Shown: piece after piece, positions 8,707 to 16,545 of the stretch | Layout: each line of letters starts with the position of its first letter | Numbering within the stretch: the first letter of the stretch is position 1 | Source of the DNA: Paraburkholderia elongata | GTDB taxonomy: Bacteria > Pseudomonadota > Gammaproteobacteria > Burkholderiales > Burkholderiaceae | Length of the DNA: 39,390 nt | Direction: 5' to 3' | Assembly: GCF_013177735.1 (NCBI RefSeq) | Contig: NZ_WOEZ01000190.1 | Coordinates: forward strand, 1-39,390 | Program-made: the position numbers and the translations under genes | Notes under the pieces: model-generated | Database searches by the model: none | Seen by the model: the letters and a program-made list of their open reading frames with translations, nothing else | What the model was told of the DNA's origin: nothing

Positions 8707-10140
8707 TCAGTGTGCGATTCCTTCATCAAGTGAATTCGTTCCGGCAGTTGTGTTCTTCTCGCGGTCAATTGCAGTGGCCCTGCGCTCCGATGCGTCCGCT
8801 GGAGCGAGAAGGGCAAAGAATAACCCGATGACTAGTCCGCAGACGCTCAGGAACAGGAAGGCGGGCAATACTGCATCTATGGTCGCAGCTGGCGAGACCA
8901 GGTTCCCTGAACCGGCTGCGACCGCAATACACAGTGGGCCCAGGATCTTCCCCACGCCATTGGCGGCTTGGCCCATGCCTATTGCGCGCGCGGCTAAGCG
9001 GGTTGGAAAGATCTCTGCAGTATATGGCACGATCACACACCAACCACCGTCAAAGAATAGTGCGCCGAGCGCGACCATAATCACAAATACTGGAAAACCG
9101 AACACAAACCGGGTCGCACATATAGCAGCGCATCCGAGCGTAATAAGCATACCGAATCCAAAAATCGAACAAATCGCACGGCGCGTCAACCATATCGGTA
9201 AAATGCTGAACAACAGGCGCCCGATAATCCCGAAAGCTGGCACGAGGATAAAATATCGAGCGGCAGATGAGACGGGAATGTGGAGAAGCAACGAAACAAT
9301 TGTCGGCCCCCAAAGATAGACCGCGTACGTGACAGTGCTGAGGGCTGCCCAGGTGACTATGACAAGCGCAATACGTTGAGGAAAAGCCAACGTGTCGCTC
9401 ATTTTCGCGGTGGATGCCTTCGAAATCGCATATTGGTTCTCTTTCGCGAAAACCGGTAACTTGCTCGAACTCGTTCCCAGGAAATAAAGCAGTACTTTGC
9501 GCGCCTCCTCGATGCGCCCTCGGCTCACGAGCCACGCCGCCGATTCGGGAACAAGGTACCATGCAGACAGAGTGACCAATAGCGGCGCAAATCCGAGCGC
9601 CGCTACACCGCGCCATCCAAGAGAGTGCAACAGGGTCGCGGCGGAGATTGAGGCAACCAGCGGGCCGATCGAAGCCGCCACGAAGGGAAATCCGGTAAGT
9701 CGAGTGCTGAACTTGGATGGGGTATGCTCAACCAGCAGAACCGCTTCACTAGTCGCAATGCCCCCAATGGCGAAGCCTACGAAAAACCGCAGAGCAGCCA
9801 GTATCATCCAAGCTCCATCGGGAACAAGGGCGACCGCACCGGCTGCGATTCCGCAAACTGAGGTACTAACAAGCAGGACAGGCCGTCTGCCGAATACGTC
9901 GGCTAAAGTGCCACTGATAATCGAGCCCAGTATTGCACCAACCCCAGCACTCAACAACACGAGAGCGGACTGCCCATAGGTTAAATGCCATTCGGGGCCC
10001 AACACGGCAAGAAGGAATCCGACGAGGTACAGGTCAAAGTAGTCCAGTACGAAGCCAAGACAGAACACCGAGAACGCAGAAAAGTACCTCGAGTTGGGCT
10101 TGGAATTCGCATAATGGCTCAACAGATCGGGTTGGTTCAT
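8707..10140 (-). CDS. MFS transporter, aromatic-acid/H+ symporter-like
   Basis: A 477-residue inner-membrane carrier of the major facilitator superfamily with about 12 hydrophobic segments. TM1 contains acidic residues (LDYFDLYLVGFLL), as in the aromatic acid:H+ symporter (AAHS) group. The loop 2-3 signature is GTLADVFGRRP (residues 77-87), and TM4-5 carries FFVGFAIGGIATSEAVLLVE. RPVLLVST and VPESAAWLVSRGRIEEARK also fit AAHS/sugar-porter carriers. The start at ATG 10140 has GGAGA seven bases upstream. It is first in a probable operon with the CocE-like hydrolase. A perfect inverted repeat lies 40 bp upstream (10180-10195). Likely role: proton-driven import of an organic acid. The substrate is inferred from context only. 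Confidence 0.88.
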   Translation of the reverse strand: MNQPDLLSHYANSKPNSRYFSAFSVFCLGFVLDYFDLYLVGFLLAVLGPEWHLTYGQSALVLLSAGVGAILGSIISGTLADVFGRRPVLLVSTSVCGIAAGAVALVPDGAWMILAALRFFVGFAIGGIATSEAVLLVEHTPSKFSTRLTGFPFVAASIGPLVASISAATLLHSLGWRGVAALGFAPLLVTLSAWYLVPESAAWLVSRGRIEEARKVLLYFLGTSSSKLPVFAKENQYAISKASTAKMSDTLAFPQRIALVIVTWAALSTVTYAVYLWGPTIVSLLLHIPVSSAARYFILVPAFGIIGRLLFSILPIWLTRRAICSIFGFGMLITLGCAAICATRFVFGFPVFVIMVALGALFFDGGWCVIVPYTAEIFPTRLAARAIGMGQAANGVGKILGPLCIAVAAGSGNLVSPAATIDAVLPAFLFLSVCGLVIGLFFALLAPADASERRATAIDREKNTTAGTNSLDEGIAH

Positions 10141-10179
10141 TTATTGTCTCCGATACCTTGGCGTCACGCGAAGGTATTT

Positions 10180-10195
10180 ATTATCGAACGATAAT
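10180..10195. promoter_or_regulatory. Candidate operator upstream of the MFS-hydrolase operon
   Basis: ATTATCG-AA-CGATAAT, two perfect 7-bp arms with a 2-bp spacer, 40 bp before the MFS start and 50-65 bp after the hydroxylase gene. It contains the 10-mer TTATCGAACG, which recurs (inverted) at 11991-12000 in front of the neighbouring VOC-hydroxylase operon. This suggests one repressor, perhaps one of the nearby TetR or MarR proteins, controlling both units. Confidence 0.55.
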
Positions 10196-10243
10196 TTAAG
10201 ACTCGATATATGGGAAATCAAGCGACATAGGTAGGAATATCAC

Positions 10244-11476
10244 CTACCCCGCAAATGATCGTATTGGTACGGCCGTTTCTCGCATGACAGCCTCAGGTGT
10301 CCTGTAACGTTCCGCCATTTGGCGTTCAGTGTCGCTCCTGAGTTGCGCCTGCATATACGCTCCGAGATGCCGCGCATGCTGAACAATGGCCTTGCCGATC
10401 GGTGTGCGAACGTCGCTGTACGCGGCAAGCGCACGGCGAACGTCAGTTTCCCTGCTTAAGGCCGCGACTAGCGCCATGGCGTCGCCGCTGGCTTTCGTGA
10501 CGCCCATGCCGCAGTGTGGGCGGGCGACAAACGCGGCATCACCCAGTAGCGCGATGCGTCCGAACGCCATTTGCTGTACTTCGAGGTCATAGATTGGCTG
10601 AAAGAGCGGTTGTTTCGCTTTCCGGACAACTTCTGCGAACTGCGGTGCGAGCAATGACATGGCTGCTTCTTCCATATCGGTGAGCACCTCGGGGCGAATT
10701 AACGTCGGTGGAATGCCGCCGTCCCAGCGCTTGCCGGACGCGTCAGTTAGCAGGTCAGGTAGTTGCGAATCTTCACTTGTAGCCCGATACCAAACGAAGT
10801 TATAGCGTCGCTCGCCTTCTCGCGTACTATTCCCCTGTCCCGCAACGGGATAGCCCAAGATCTGTTCGCGCGGCGGAAGACAAAAAGCGAACTTGCCAAA
10901 CAGTGCATCCCTCGTTGCTTGCGCAAGCGCGAGTTCGTCGACTAATCCGCGCCACGCTACATAACCTGCGTATTCAAGTTTTACTTCGGGCAATAGTCGC
11001 GCACGAGTAGTCGAACGAAAGCCATCGGCGGCGACAACAATGTCGGCGTGGCGGACAGTTCCGTCATCTAGCGTTACGGTTGCGTGTTTGGGGCCGTCCT
11101 CGACGGCAGAAACCGCAAGCCCGCTATGATAGGAAGCGTCCGGCAACGCTGCGCGCAACACGTGGTACATCTTGCTCCATGCGGTAAGCGTTTGCGGAAG
11201 CATGCGTTCCGACACTACAGCGCCGTCGTGAGCAAGTGTCACCCGGGATTGCACATCGACCCCAATCGAACCGTCAAAACTCACACCTGCGATTTCTAGC
11301 GCTTTGAACAATTCCGGATGGGTGACGATGCCGGCTCCGCGGCCAGCTAGTTCGTCAGGTACCCGTTCGAATACGTCGACGTCCCAGCCGTTGCGTACGA
11401 GCATGTTGGCCGCGAATAGCCCCCCGAGCGAACCGCCGATGACGATGGCAACCGGCCGCGCGACAATTTGCGTCAT
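10244..11476 (-). CDS. FAD-dependent aromatic hydroxylase (PHBH fold, 2,6-dihydroxypyridine hydroxylase-like)
   Basis: A 410-residue flavoprotein monooxygenase of the p-hydroxybenzoate hydroxylase fold, which uses NAD(P)H and O2 to hydroxylate an aromatic or heteroaromatic ring. The FAD dinucleotide motif is IVIGGSLGG (residues 12-19) and the DG motif is VVAADGFRSTTR (D151-G152). The GD motif is ALLGDAAFVARPHCGMG (G312-D313). The GGSLGGL and GDAAFVARPH forms resemble 2,6-dihydroxypyridine 3-hydroxylase and related enzymes rather than PobA, so a heterocycle or polyhydroxylated ring is plausible but unproven. The start ATG overlaps the stop of the upstream VOC gene by 4 bp (ATGA at 11473-11476), so translation is coupled. 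Cytoplasmic; no signal peptide. Confidence 0.86.
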   Translation of the reverse strand: MTQIVARPVAIVIGGSLGGLFAANMLVRNGWDVDVFERVPDELAGRGAGIVTHPELFKALEIAGVSFDGSIGVDVQSRVTLAHDGAVVSERMLPQTLTAWSKMYHVLRAALPDASYHSGLAVSAVEDGPKHATVTLDDGTVRHADIVVAADGFRSTTRARLLPEVKLEYAGYVAWRGLVDELALAQATRDALFGKFAFCLPPREQILGYPVAGQGNSTREGERRYNFVWYRATSEDSQLPDLLTDASGKRWDGGIPPTLIRPEVLTDMEEAAMSLLAPQFAEVVRKAKQPLFQPIYDLEVQQMAFGRIALLGDAAFVARPHCGMGVTKASGDAMALVAALSRETDVRRALAAYSDVRTPIGKAIVQHARHLGAYMQAQLRSDTERQMAERYRTPEAVMRETAVPIRSFAG

Positions 11477-11955
11477 GGTTGCTCTCCTGCGTGTGCGGAT
11501 GCAGACACGAGCGCATTGTCTGGACCGGCAACTTCGGAGGCAGGGAAATTAAGCTCGATCGTTACGCCCGATGGGTCTTCGATGAAAACCTGATGCAGAC
11601 CAAGGCTTGGTACGGTTCGGTCACGCCAACTGACGCCCTCGGACTTGAGCGTTCTTCGCATCTCTTCAACACCCGTGGCGAGAAAAGCGATGTGGTCAAC
11701 TACGCCAGTTCCTGTGGAAACCACGGCTTTGTCGCCGAGATAGGCGGTCAGTCCGTCATGGTTGTCCGGATCGACGCCAATCAGGTGGACGATGCCGTAA
11801 TCGGCCTCATCGCCACCTCTATAGAGCCATAGACCCGGGAAGTCGAACGGGGGGCGGTATCCCGCCCTGAAACCGAGCACGCGTTCATAGAAACGCCCTG
11901 ATCGCTCAAGATCTAGTGCGCGTATTGAATAGTGGGCAAGTTTGGTTATCGGCAC
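11473..11955 (-). CDS. VOC (glyoxalase/dioxygenase) family metalloprotein
   Basis: A 160-residue vicinal oxygen chelate protein with two beta-alpha-beta-beta-beta modules. The likely metal ligands fall at the family positions: His8 (KLAHYSI), His57 (IVHLIGV), His88 (VVDHIAFLA) and Glu134 (TIELNF). Members include glyoxalase I, extradiol dioxygenases, epimerases and small lyases acting on ring-cleavage products. It is the first gene of a two-gene operon with the FAD hydroxylase (4-bp overlap), so it may act on the hydroxylated product; this is inference. It has a degenerate relative at 6408-6655. A candidate operator lies 28-45 bp upstream. Confidence 0.85.
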   Translation of the reverse strand: MPITKLAHYSIRALDLERSGRFYERVLGFRAGYRPPFDFPGLWLYRGGDEADYGIVHLIGVDPDNHDGLTAYLGDKAVVSTGTGVVDHIAFLATGVEEMRRTLKSEGVSWRDRTVPSLGLHQVFIEDPSGVTIELNFPASEVAGPDNALVSASAHAGEQP

Positions 11956-11982
11956 GGTGCGTCCTTTGCAGTTATCAAACTA

Positions 11983-12000
11983 TTAATGAACGTTCGATAA
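11983..12000. promoter_or_regulatory. Candidate operator upstream of the VOC-hydroxylase operon
   Basis: TTAATGAACGTTCGATAA, an imperfect inverted repeat with a perfect 8-bp core GAACGTTC. On the minus strand it contains TTATCGAACG, identical to the 10-mer inside the palindrome at 10180-10195. It sits about 30 bp before the VOC start codon. Confidence 0.5.
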
Positions 12001-12541
12001 ATTGTAGATTGACGGGCCACGCGCGGGAAGCCTCTTCATGATGGCGTTTACCCTGGCAAAAGGATCTATAAATTGCCGCAGGCATCAGGCGTACATTTGC
12101 ACTCCAGATCCGTTCGACTATTTGGACAAGGCGAACAGAGTCTTTGCGCCCGTTCCATTTATCCATCTTACCTGGTCCTATAGGATACACACATCGATTG
12201 CGGGACAGAGAACGAAGAGACGCTCACATTACGGCCGTTTCCGGCTTCACGGTGCTTCAGCTTACGCATCTGCAGCTCTCGGCGACGTCTTTCGGCTCCC
12301 GACGGATGATGGGGCGGTTGTGTCACAACCGACATCAAACGCCGCACTCATGGATGGTGTTTATACGCCTGAAATGGGAGCCAGCGTCAGCAACCCGGTC
12401 GCGATCGCAGCAATGAAGGCGCTGCGGCTCGATCTGTCCGCGCCCCCTCGGGAATGTGCCGTCAGAGGTTAGAGGGAGACATCTACATCTTCTCCTACCC
12501 CGACGGTTTTTCGGTTCATGAAGTTATCAGTGGAGACTGCG
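12001..12541. other. 541-bp stretch without a recognised gene
   Basis: The region between the divergent VOC operon and the MDR gene. A 144-codon plus-strand open frame (12038-12472) lacks a Shine-Dalgarno and resembles nothing I know; its composition changes along its length. The stretch probably holds two divergent promoters and possibly decayed coding DNA. Confidence 0.3.
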
Positions 12542-13516
12542 ATGCGCGCAATTCAACTTTCGAAGTACGGTGACATCGCCAACGGCATGGGCGTCGTCGA
12601 ACTCCCCGAACCGGCCGCGCCTGGCAATGGTGAGGTGCTAATTGCCGTGGAATATGTGCCTGTCAACCAAAACGACCTCCTGGTGCTGGCAGGACAGTTC
12701 CCCGTGCATCCCGAGTTGCCTAGCGTTGTGGGCAACGAAGGAGTCGGTACCGTGCTCCAGGTGGGCGCCGGCGTTGGGAACGTCAAGGTCGGTGACCGCG
12801 TCGTACCGCCCCTCTACAGCCTGACGTGGCGGGAAAAGATGATCGTCCCGGCTGACGGTCTGTTCGCCCTTCCTCCCGAAGCAGACGTCCAACAACTTGC
12901 GATGCTGCGCATCAATCCCGCCTCCGCAGCGTTGCTTTTGAGCGAATACGCGGAGCTTCAACCGGGCGACTGGCTAGCGCAGAACGCCGCGAATTCCGCT
13001 GTTGGCCGCTCAGTCATCGCAATCGCCAAGTCGCGCGGACTGCGTACGGTCAATCTCGTTCGCCGGGCCGAGCTAGTGGACGAACTCAAGGCATATGGCG
13101 CAGACGTAGTCGTTCTCGACGATGAGAACGCCTCAGAGGCTGTTCGGCAGGCGACCGGTAGCGCAACGATAAAGCTTGCATTGTGCGGAATCAGTGGCGC
13201 GGCGACCGCTCGTCTTGGCAGGCTGCTCGCGCCGAAAGGTAAGCTGGTCAGCTATGCGGTCATGAGCGGCGACATCAACGTTACCTTCAACGTGCTCGAC
13301 TTCATCTTTGGGAATATATCCCTGCACGGCTTCTATGAGGACCGTCGCGAGTACGAGCCCAAGATGCCAGAAATCCTCTCGGAGTCAGCCAGACTTATTG
13401 CTGAAGGAAAGTTGCACGTTCCGGTCGCAGCCGTCTATCCGATGTCGCAATTCAAGGAAGCAATCGCGCACGTCCAACGTGGAGGCAAAGTTCTTCTAAA
13501 GATCAAGGAAGACTGA
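12542..13516 (+). CDS. Zinc-independent MDR oxidoreductase (quinone / 2-enoyl reductase type)
   Basis: A 324-residue medium-chain dehydrogenase/reductase that uses NADPH to reduce a quinone or activated double bond. The start at ATG 12542 (MRAIQLSKYG) has GTGGAGA upstream; an ATG 24 bases earlier is less likely. An N-terminal GroES-like domain spans about residues 20-125 (VPVNQNDLLVLAGQFP, VVGNEGVGTVLQVG). A Rossmann domain follows, with the family motif AANSAVGRSVIAIAK (about 147-161) replacing GxGxxG, as in mitochondrial-type enoyl reductases (MECR). No cysteine or histidine zinc ligands are seen. It is transcribed away from the VOC-hydroxylase operon. Likely partner of the local catabolic block, but the substrate is unknown. 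Confidence 0.83.
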   Translation: MRAIQLSKYGDIANGMGVVELPEPAAPGNGEVLIAVEYVPVNQNDLLVLAGQFPVHPELPSVVGNEGVGTVLQVGAGVGNVKVGDRVVPPLYSLTWREKMIVPADGLFALPPEADVQQLAMLRINPASAALLLSEYAELQPGDWLAQNAANSAVGRSVIAIAKSRGLRTVNLVRRAELVDELKAYGADVVVLDDENASEAVRQATGSATIKLALCGISGAATARLGRLLAPKGKLVSYAVMSGDINVTFNVLDFIFGNISLHGFYEDRREYEPKMPEILSESARLIAEGKLHVPVAAVYPMSQFKEAIAHVQRGGKVLLKIKED

Positions 13517-13581
13517 CTCTTGAATCTCTTCTGAAAAAATCGCGGCACGGGTTCCGGTTGCCATGCCCCCTCTACCGCACA

Positions 13582-13614
13582 GAACCCGGCGCGCCCGACT
13601 CGGGCACCGGGTTC
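13582..13614 (+). terminator. Hairpin after the MDR gene, weak terminator candidate
   Basis: GAACCCGG (13582-13589) pairs with CCGGGTTC (13607-13614), an 8-bp GC-rich stem with a 17-nt loop, 66 bp after the MDR stop. No T-tract follows, so intrinsic termination is doubtful. Confidence 0.3.
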
Positions 13615-13805
13615 CTACCATAAGTGCTTGACAGCCAAAGGCCGCTCATGCCACGGGTGAAGGATGCGAGAGCCCGGGAGCGAGGTGTCGGCTAGGCCAC
13701 CCATTTGCGCCCACGTCCTCCAGTCCTTCTGGCTACGACACCCCAGAGCGCATCGCCAAAGGTCAGTAACAAGGTGAGTTGCGCTCTAGGTGGTAAGCCA
13801 AGACC

Positions 13806-14294
13806 TCACTTTGCTTCAATCGCTAATCCTGTCTCACCAGCAAAACACGGCAAGATGTCCCCAACGCTTGCATTTGCAATTTTCCCGTATCGCCCTTCTA
13901 TTTCCAGTCCCGCAGCACGAATACCCGATGCCGCGAGCCGCACTCTGTCTTCTCCACTAAAAGTTATTTCAACAAGAATCCGACGTTGGTTGGAGAGGTC
14001 TGCAGTCGACTGGAGTAGCCGAACAGTCGACAATGGCTTCAAAGCTCTTAGCAAAGCTGAACGCTCGATGACAAGTGCGTCGCCGAGGTCACGCAGCGTG
14101 ATGGGGCCGCTCTTCAAAACAGTGGCCAAGATGCAATACTGGCCAACGGTCAGTGAAGCGCATATCAAATGGTGATTATAAAGTCGTGATATGGCGCGCG
14201 CCGCCCGGTTGAACAGGAGGCAGTACCCATCGGGTGTCAATTCATGATTCATGTAGGTAAGTTCCACGCGCCCAACACCTTGCTTGATTGTCAT
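13806..14294 (-). CDS. MarR-family transcriptional regulator
   Basis: A 162-residue MarR-type winged-helix protein from ATG 14294. ATG 14252 (MNHELTPDG) is an alternative, and neither has a strong ribosome site. The central helix-turn-helix reads LTVGQYCILATVLKSGPITL then LGDALVIERSALLRALKPL, followed by the wing with SNQRRILVEIT. The helices before and after form the dimer region. MarR proteins are usually dimeric repressors released by phenolic or aromatic ligands, which suits this catabolic and efflux setting. It is divergent from the TetR gene at 14428 and convergent with the MDR gene ending at 13516. The target is unknown. Confidence 0.82.
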   Translation of the reverse strand: MTIKQGVGRVELTYMNHELTPDGYCLLFNRAARAISRLYNHHLICASLTVGQYCILATVLKSGPITLRDLGDALVIERSALLRALKPLSTVRLLQSTADLSNQRRILVEITFSGEDRVRLAASGIRAAGLEIEGRYGKIANASVGDILPCFAGETGLAIEAK

Positions 14295-14354
14295 CAAATG
14301 GCAGGTGTTTGTCGGTCATTGAACCGTTGCCCCAAAACAGTGTGATCGGCGCAG

Positions 14355-14369
14355 GAATTCAGCGAATTC
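14355..14369. promoter_or_regulatory. GAATTC-AGC-GAATTC repeat between marR and tetR
   Basis: Two copies of the self-complementary GAATTC separated by 3 bp, in the divergent MarR/TetR intergenic region. Candidate operator for either regulator. Its position upstream of ATG 14428 favours that start for the TetR gene over the in-frame ATG at 14371. Weak evidence. Confidence 0.28.
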
Positions 14370-14427
14370 AATGACTTTTGTTCCATTGAGGATTACAATG
14401 CAGCTCCTGAAGCATCGAGCCGAGATA

Positions 14428-15006
14428 ATGGGACATTCTCAAGCTGACAAGATCGCCACGCATCAGCGTATTGTCGACGTCGCCGCCAAGCGTTTCCGCG
14501 AGCACGGAATCGAGGGCATCAGCATAGCTGACCTGATGAAGGAAGCTGGCTTGACCGTTGGTGGTTTTTATAGGCATTTTTCATCCCGGGAAGAGCTGGT
14601 CGCTGAGGCTTTCGAGCATGCGCTGCGTGACAGCGACCCATGGGAAGCATCAATTGCGACAGCCCCGCGCCAGGCGATGCGGACCTATATTTCAGAAGCA
14701 CACCGCGATACTGTCACAACCGGCTGCCCGATTTCGGCGCTGGCCAACGACATGAGCCGCAGTACAGACGAGACCCGCGAAATCTACACAACCCGTGTCA
14801 GGCGCATTCTTGAGCAGATATCGAAGGCACTCCCTGCGGAAGACAATGCAAGCAAGCGTTCGGAAGCCGCGCTCATATTCAGTGCATGTGTCGGCTCAAT
14901 TACGCTCTCCCGTGCTGTCTCCGACCCAAAACTCTCGAAGCAGATTTTAGATGGTACTTTGACGAAAGTCCTCGAGTTGCTTTCGACGAAGCGCAGTCGA
15001 AAATAG
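14428..15006 (+). CDS. TetR-family transcriptional regulator
   Basis: A 192-residue TetR repressor starting at ATG 14428 (MGHSQADKIATHQ); the frame is open 57 bases further upstream, but that stretch is not TetR-like. The N-terminal HTH is typical: IVDVAAKRFREHGIEGISIA, then LMKEAGLTVGGFYRHFSSRE with the recognition helix before YRHF. The ligand domain includes TVTTGCPISALANDMSRS, a pattern of the group of TetR proteins that sense electrophiles or small aromatics. It is divergent from the MarR gene. It may control the MDR gene at 15411 or the catabolic operons; the target is inferred. Confidence 0.87.
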   Translation: MGHSQADKIATHQRIVDVAAKRFREHGIEGISIADLMKEAGLTVGGFYRHFSSREELVAEAFEHALRDSDPWEASIATAPRQAMRTYISEAHRDTVTTGCPISALANDMSRSTDETREIYTTRVRRILEQISKALPAEDNASKRSEAALIFSACVGSITLSRAVSDPKLSKQILDGTLTKVLELLSTKRSRK

Positions 15007-15127
15007 AAGGAATTCCTTGACAGAGGTTTCGGCCGCTCGCCGTCGAAGACACCAATGCTAGAAAGTGGCCGAAGTTCAACCTCGCGAGCGAATCGCGAAC
15101 AAGCTGAACTCAGTCGCCCTCCTCGAG

Positions 15128-15310
15128 TCAGCCCAAGTCAATGACCGTATAGCCTGCCTGGTCGAGTGTTCATTCGACGAGCCGTTTCGCCTGAACGTCG
15201 CCGCCCGAAACAAATGAACCGCGTCGCCGTGCGCCAACGGTTGGCCCCACTGAGAAGTCCACCACCTTTGCGTGGTTCAACGCCATGATTAGGCGTGCAC
15301 CCCGCGCTTG
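15128..15310 (-). pseudogene. Fragment of an NADPH:F420-reductase-like gene
   Basis: The minus strand encodes GARLIMALNHAKVVDFSVGP, then RRRGSFVSGGDVQAKRLVE, an in-frame TGA (15170-15172), TLDQAGYTVIDLG and a final TGA at 15128. This matches by eye the C-terminal half of the intact F420-reductase-like protein at 29149-29751 (GARVVKAFNAIR, KRVIFVSGDDMDAKTAV, EEFGYASVDLGG). The N-terminal Rossmann half is missing. It lies directly downstream of the MDR gene at 15411-16472 on the same strand. Confidence 0.62.
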
Positions 15311-15410
15311 GCGGCTGACCTTTCATGTCGGCGATGGCAAGCTCCGACATTCATGCGACAAGTTCTGGCGGGCCATGCGGCCCGCCGATCGCATCGAGCT
15401 ATGGTCCGGC

Positions 15411-16472
15411 CTAGCTTGTCAGAAGCACCATCCCCGATTTGCGTGGTCCACTCGCATGGTCAATTGCTTTTCTGAAATCGGCAAGAGGATACTCGCCCGC
15501 GATCGCGAAAACGTGAGGAGCTTCTTTAGCGAGCTGAATGGCCGTGTCGCGATGTTGCTTCTGCTCCTCCAAAGAGAAGTTCATCCATTTGGTAAAGACC
15601 ACGCCTTTAAACGCCAACCCTCTCGGTGCAAATTCAGACAGATCCGACGCGCCTTTGCTCAGCCAGCCAAAGTTGACGAACGTGCCGCCGTCTGAGAGGA
15701 ACGAAACGAGGTCATCAACCATCGCTCCGCCGACCGCGTCGAAGATAACGTGGACAGGGCTGGACCCAATCGCGGAGCGCACCTGTTCCTTCCACTCGCT
15801 CGTCTCTGTCGCAATCACCGGCGCGCCTGGCAAAGACGCCTCAAGAAGTGCGGCGCCCTCCTTTGTCCGGACAAGTCGAATCATAGTCAGGCCGATCTTC
15901 TGTCCAAAGGCCGTCACGATCCGCATCACCGATGAGCCTGCCGCCGTCTGGATTACCGTAACGGGCAATTCGGGGACCGGTAAGGCGTTGTGTCCGGCGT
16001 GAAGCACGACCTGAGCGGTCATGGTGTTGATGAGAAACTGTGCCGCTACTGCGTCGCTCACTTCGTCCGGAACTGCGACCAGAGTAGCGACAGGAACCTT
16101 TGAATACGTTGCCCATGTTCGCCCCGTCCCGGAAAGGAACATCACTCTTTGCCCAACAGCAAACTGCCCTTGATGCGCGGCATTGCTCCCAAGCTTTTCG
16201 ATCACGCCAACGCCTTCAAAACCTGGCGTACGTGGCGCTCCCGCCGGGATCGGGGTCGCCCTTCCGCCGCGTTTGTCGCCGGCAATCATCAGGAGGTCTC
16301 CCGGATGGATTGGGCGCTTTGAGACGCGTACAAGTGCATCGTGCGGCCCAGGTTCAACCTCGGACATCGGACGCTCTACAAGGCGCAAGACCGAAGTGGG
16401 GTTGCCGTATTCCGCATGCTCAATCGCATTGAAAACGCGCACACTTGCAGCTTCTTTCTGATCTGATGACAT
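15411..16472 (-). CDS. MDR-family quinone oxidoreductase / enoyl reductase-like
   Basis: A 353-residue medium-chain reductase starting at ATG 16472 with AGGAG on the minus strand upstream. The GroES-like half contains RPIHPGDLLMIAGDKRGG and TPGFEGVGVIEKLGSNA. The cofactor half has the modified Rossmann motif IQTAAGSSVMRIVTAFGQ and a VIFDAVGGAMVDDLVSFL segment typical of quinone oxidoreductases. No zinc ligands are visible. It is related to, but clearly different from, the MDR protein at 12542. It lies downstream of the efflux operon on the same strand with about 70 bp between. A degenerate F420-reductase-like gene follows it. Likely a redox enzyme for an unsaturated carbonyl or quinone; substrate unknown. 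Confidence 0.83.
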   Translation of the reverse strand: MSSDQKEAASVRVFNAIEHAEYGNPTSVLRLVERPMSEVEPGPHDALVRVSKRPIHPGDLLMIAGDKRGGRATPIPAGAPRTPGFEGVGVIEKLGSNAAHQGQFAVGQRVMFLSGTGRTWATYSKVPVATLVAVPDEVSDAVAAQFLINTMTAQVVLHAGHNALPVPELPVTVIQTAAGSSVMRIVTAFGQKIGLTMIRLVRTKEGAALLEASLPGAPVIATETSEWKEQVRSAIGSSPVHVIFDAVGGAMVDDLVSFLSDGGTFVNFGWLSKGASDLSEFAPRGLAFKGVVFTKWMNFSLEEQKQHRDTAIQLAKEAPHVFAIAGEYPLADFRKAIDHASGPRKSGMVLLTS

Positions 16473-16487
16473 AGTATCTCCTGATTA

Positions 16488-16530
16488 AAAACTTCATGTG
16501 CGCTATGCATGCTTGATACACCCGCGCACA
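16488..16530 (-). terminator. Possible terminator of the efflux operon
   Basis: On the minus strand a 7-bp stem (TGTGCGC/GCGCACA, plus positions 16497-16503 and 16524-16530) with a 20-nt loop is followed by TTTTTAA. It sits between the outer-membrane factor stop (16546) and the MDR start (16472). The long loop makes it weak. Confidence 0.3.
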
Positions 16531-16545
16531 CGCTCAACACTGAAC

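Noticed and set aside
12038..12472. 144-codon plus-strand frame in the gap before the MDR gene
   Set aside because: No ribosome site, no recognisable domain and uneven composition; not enough to call a gene.
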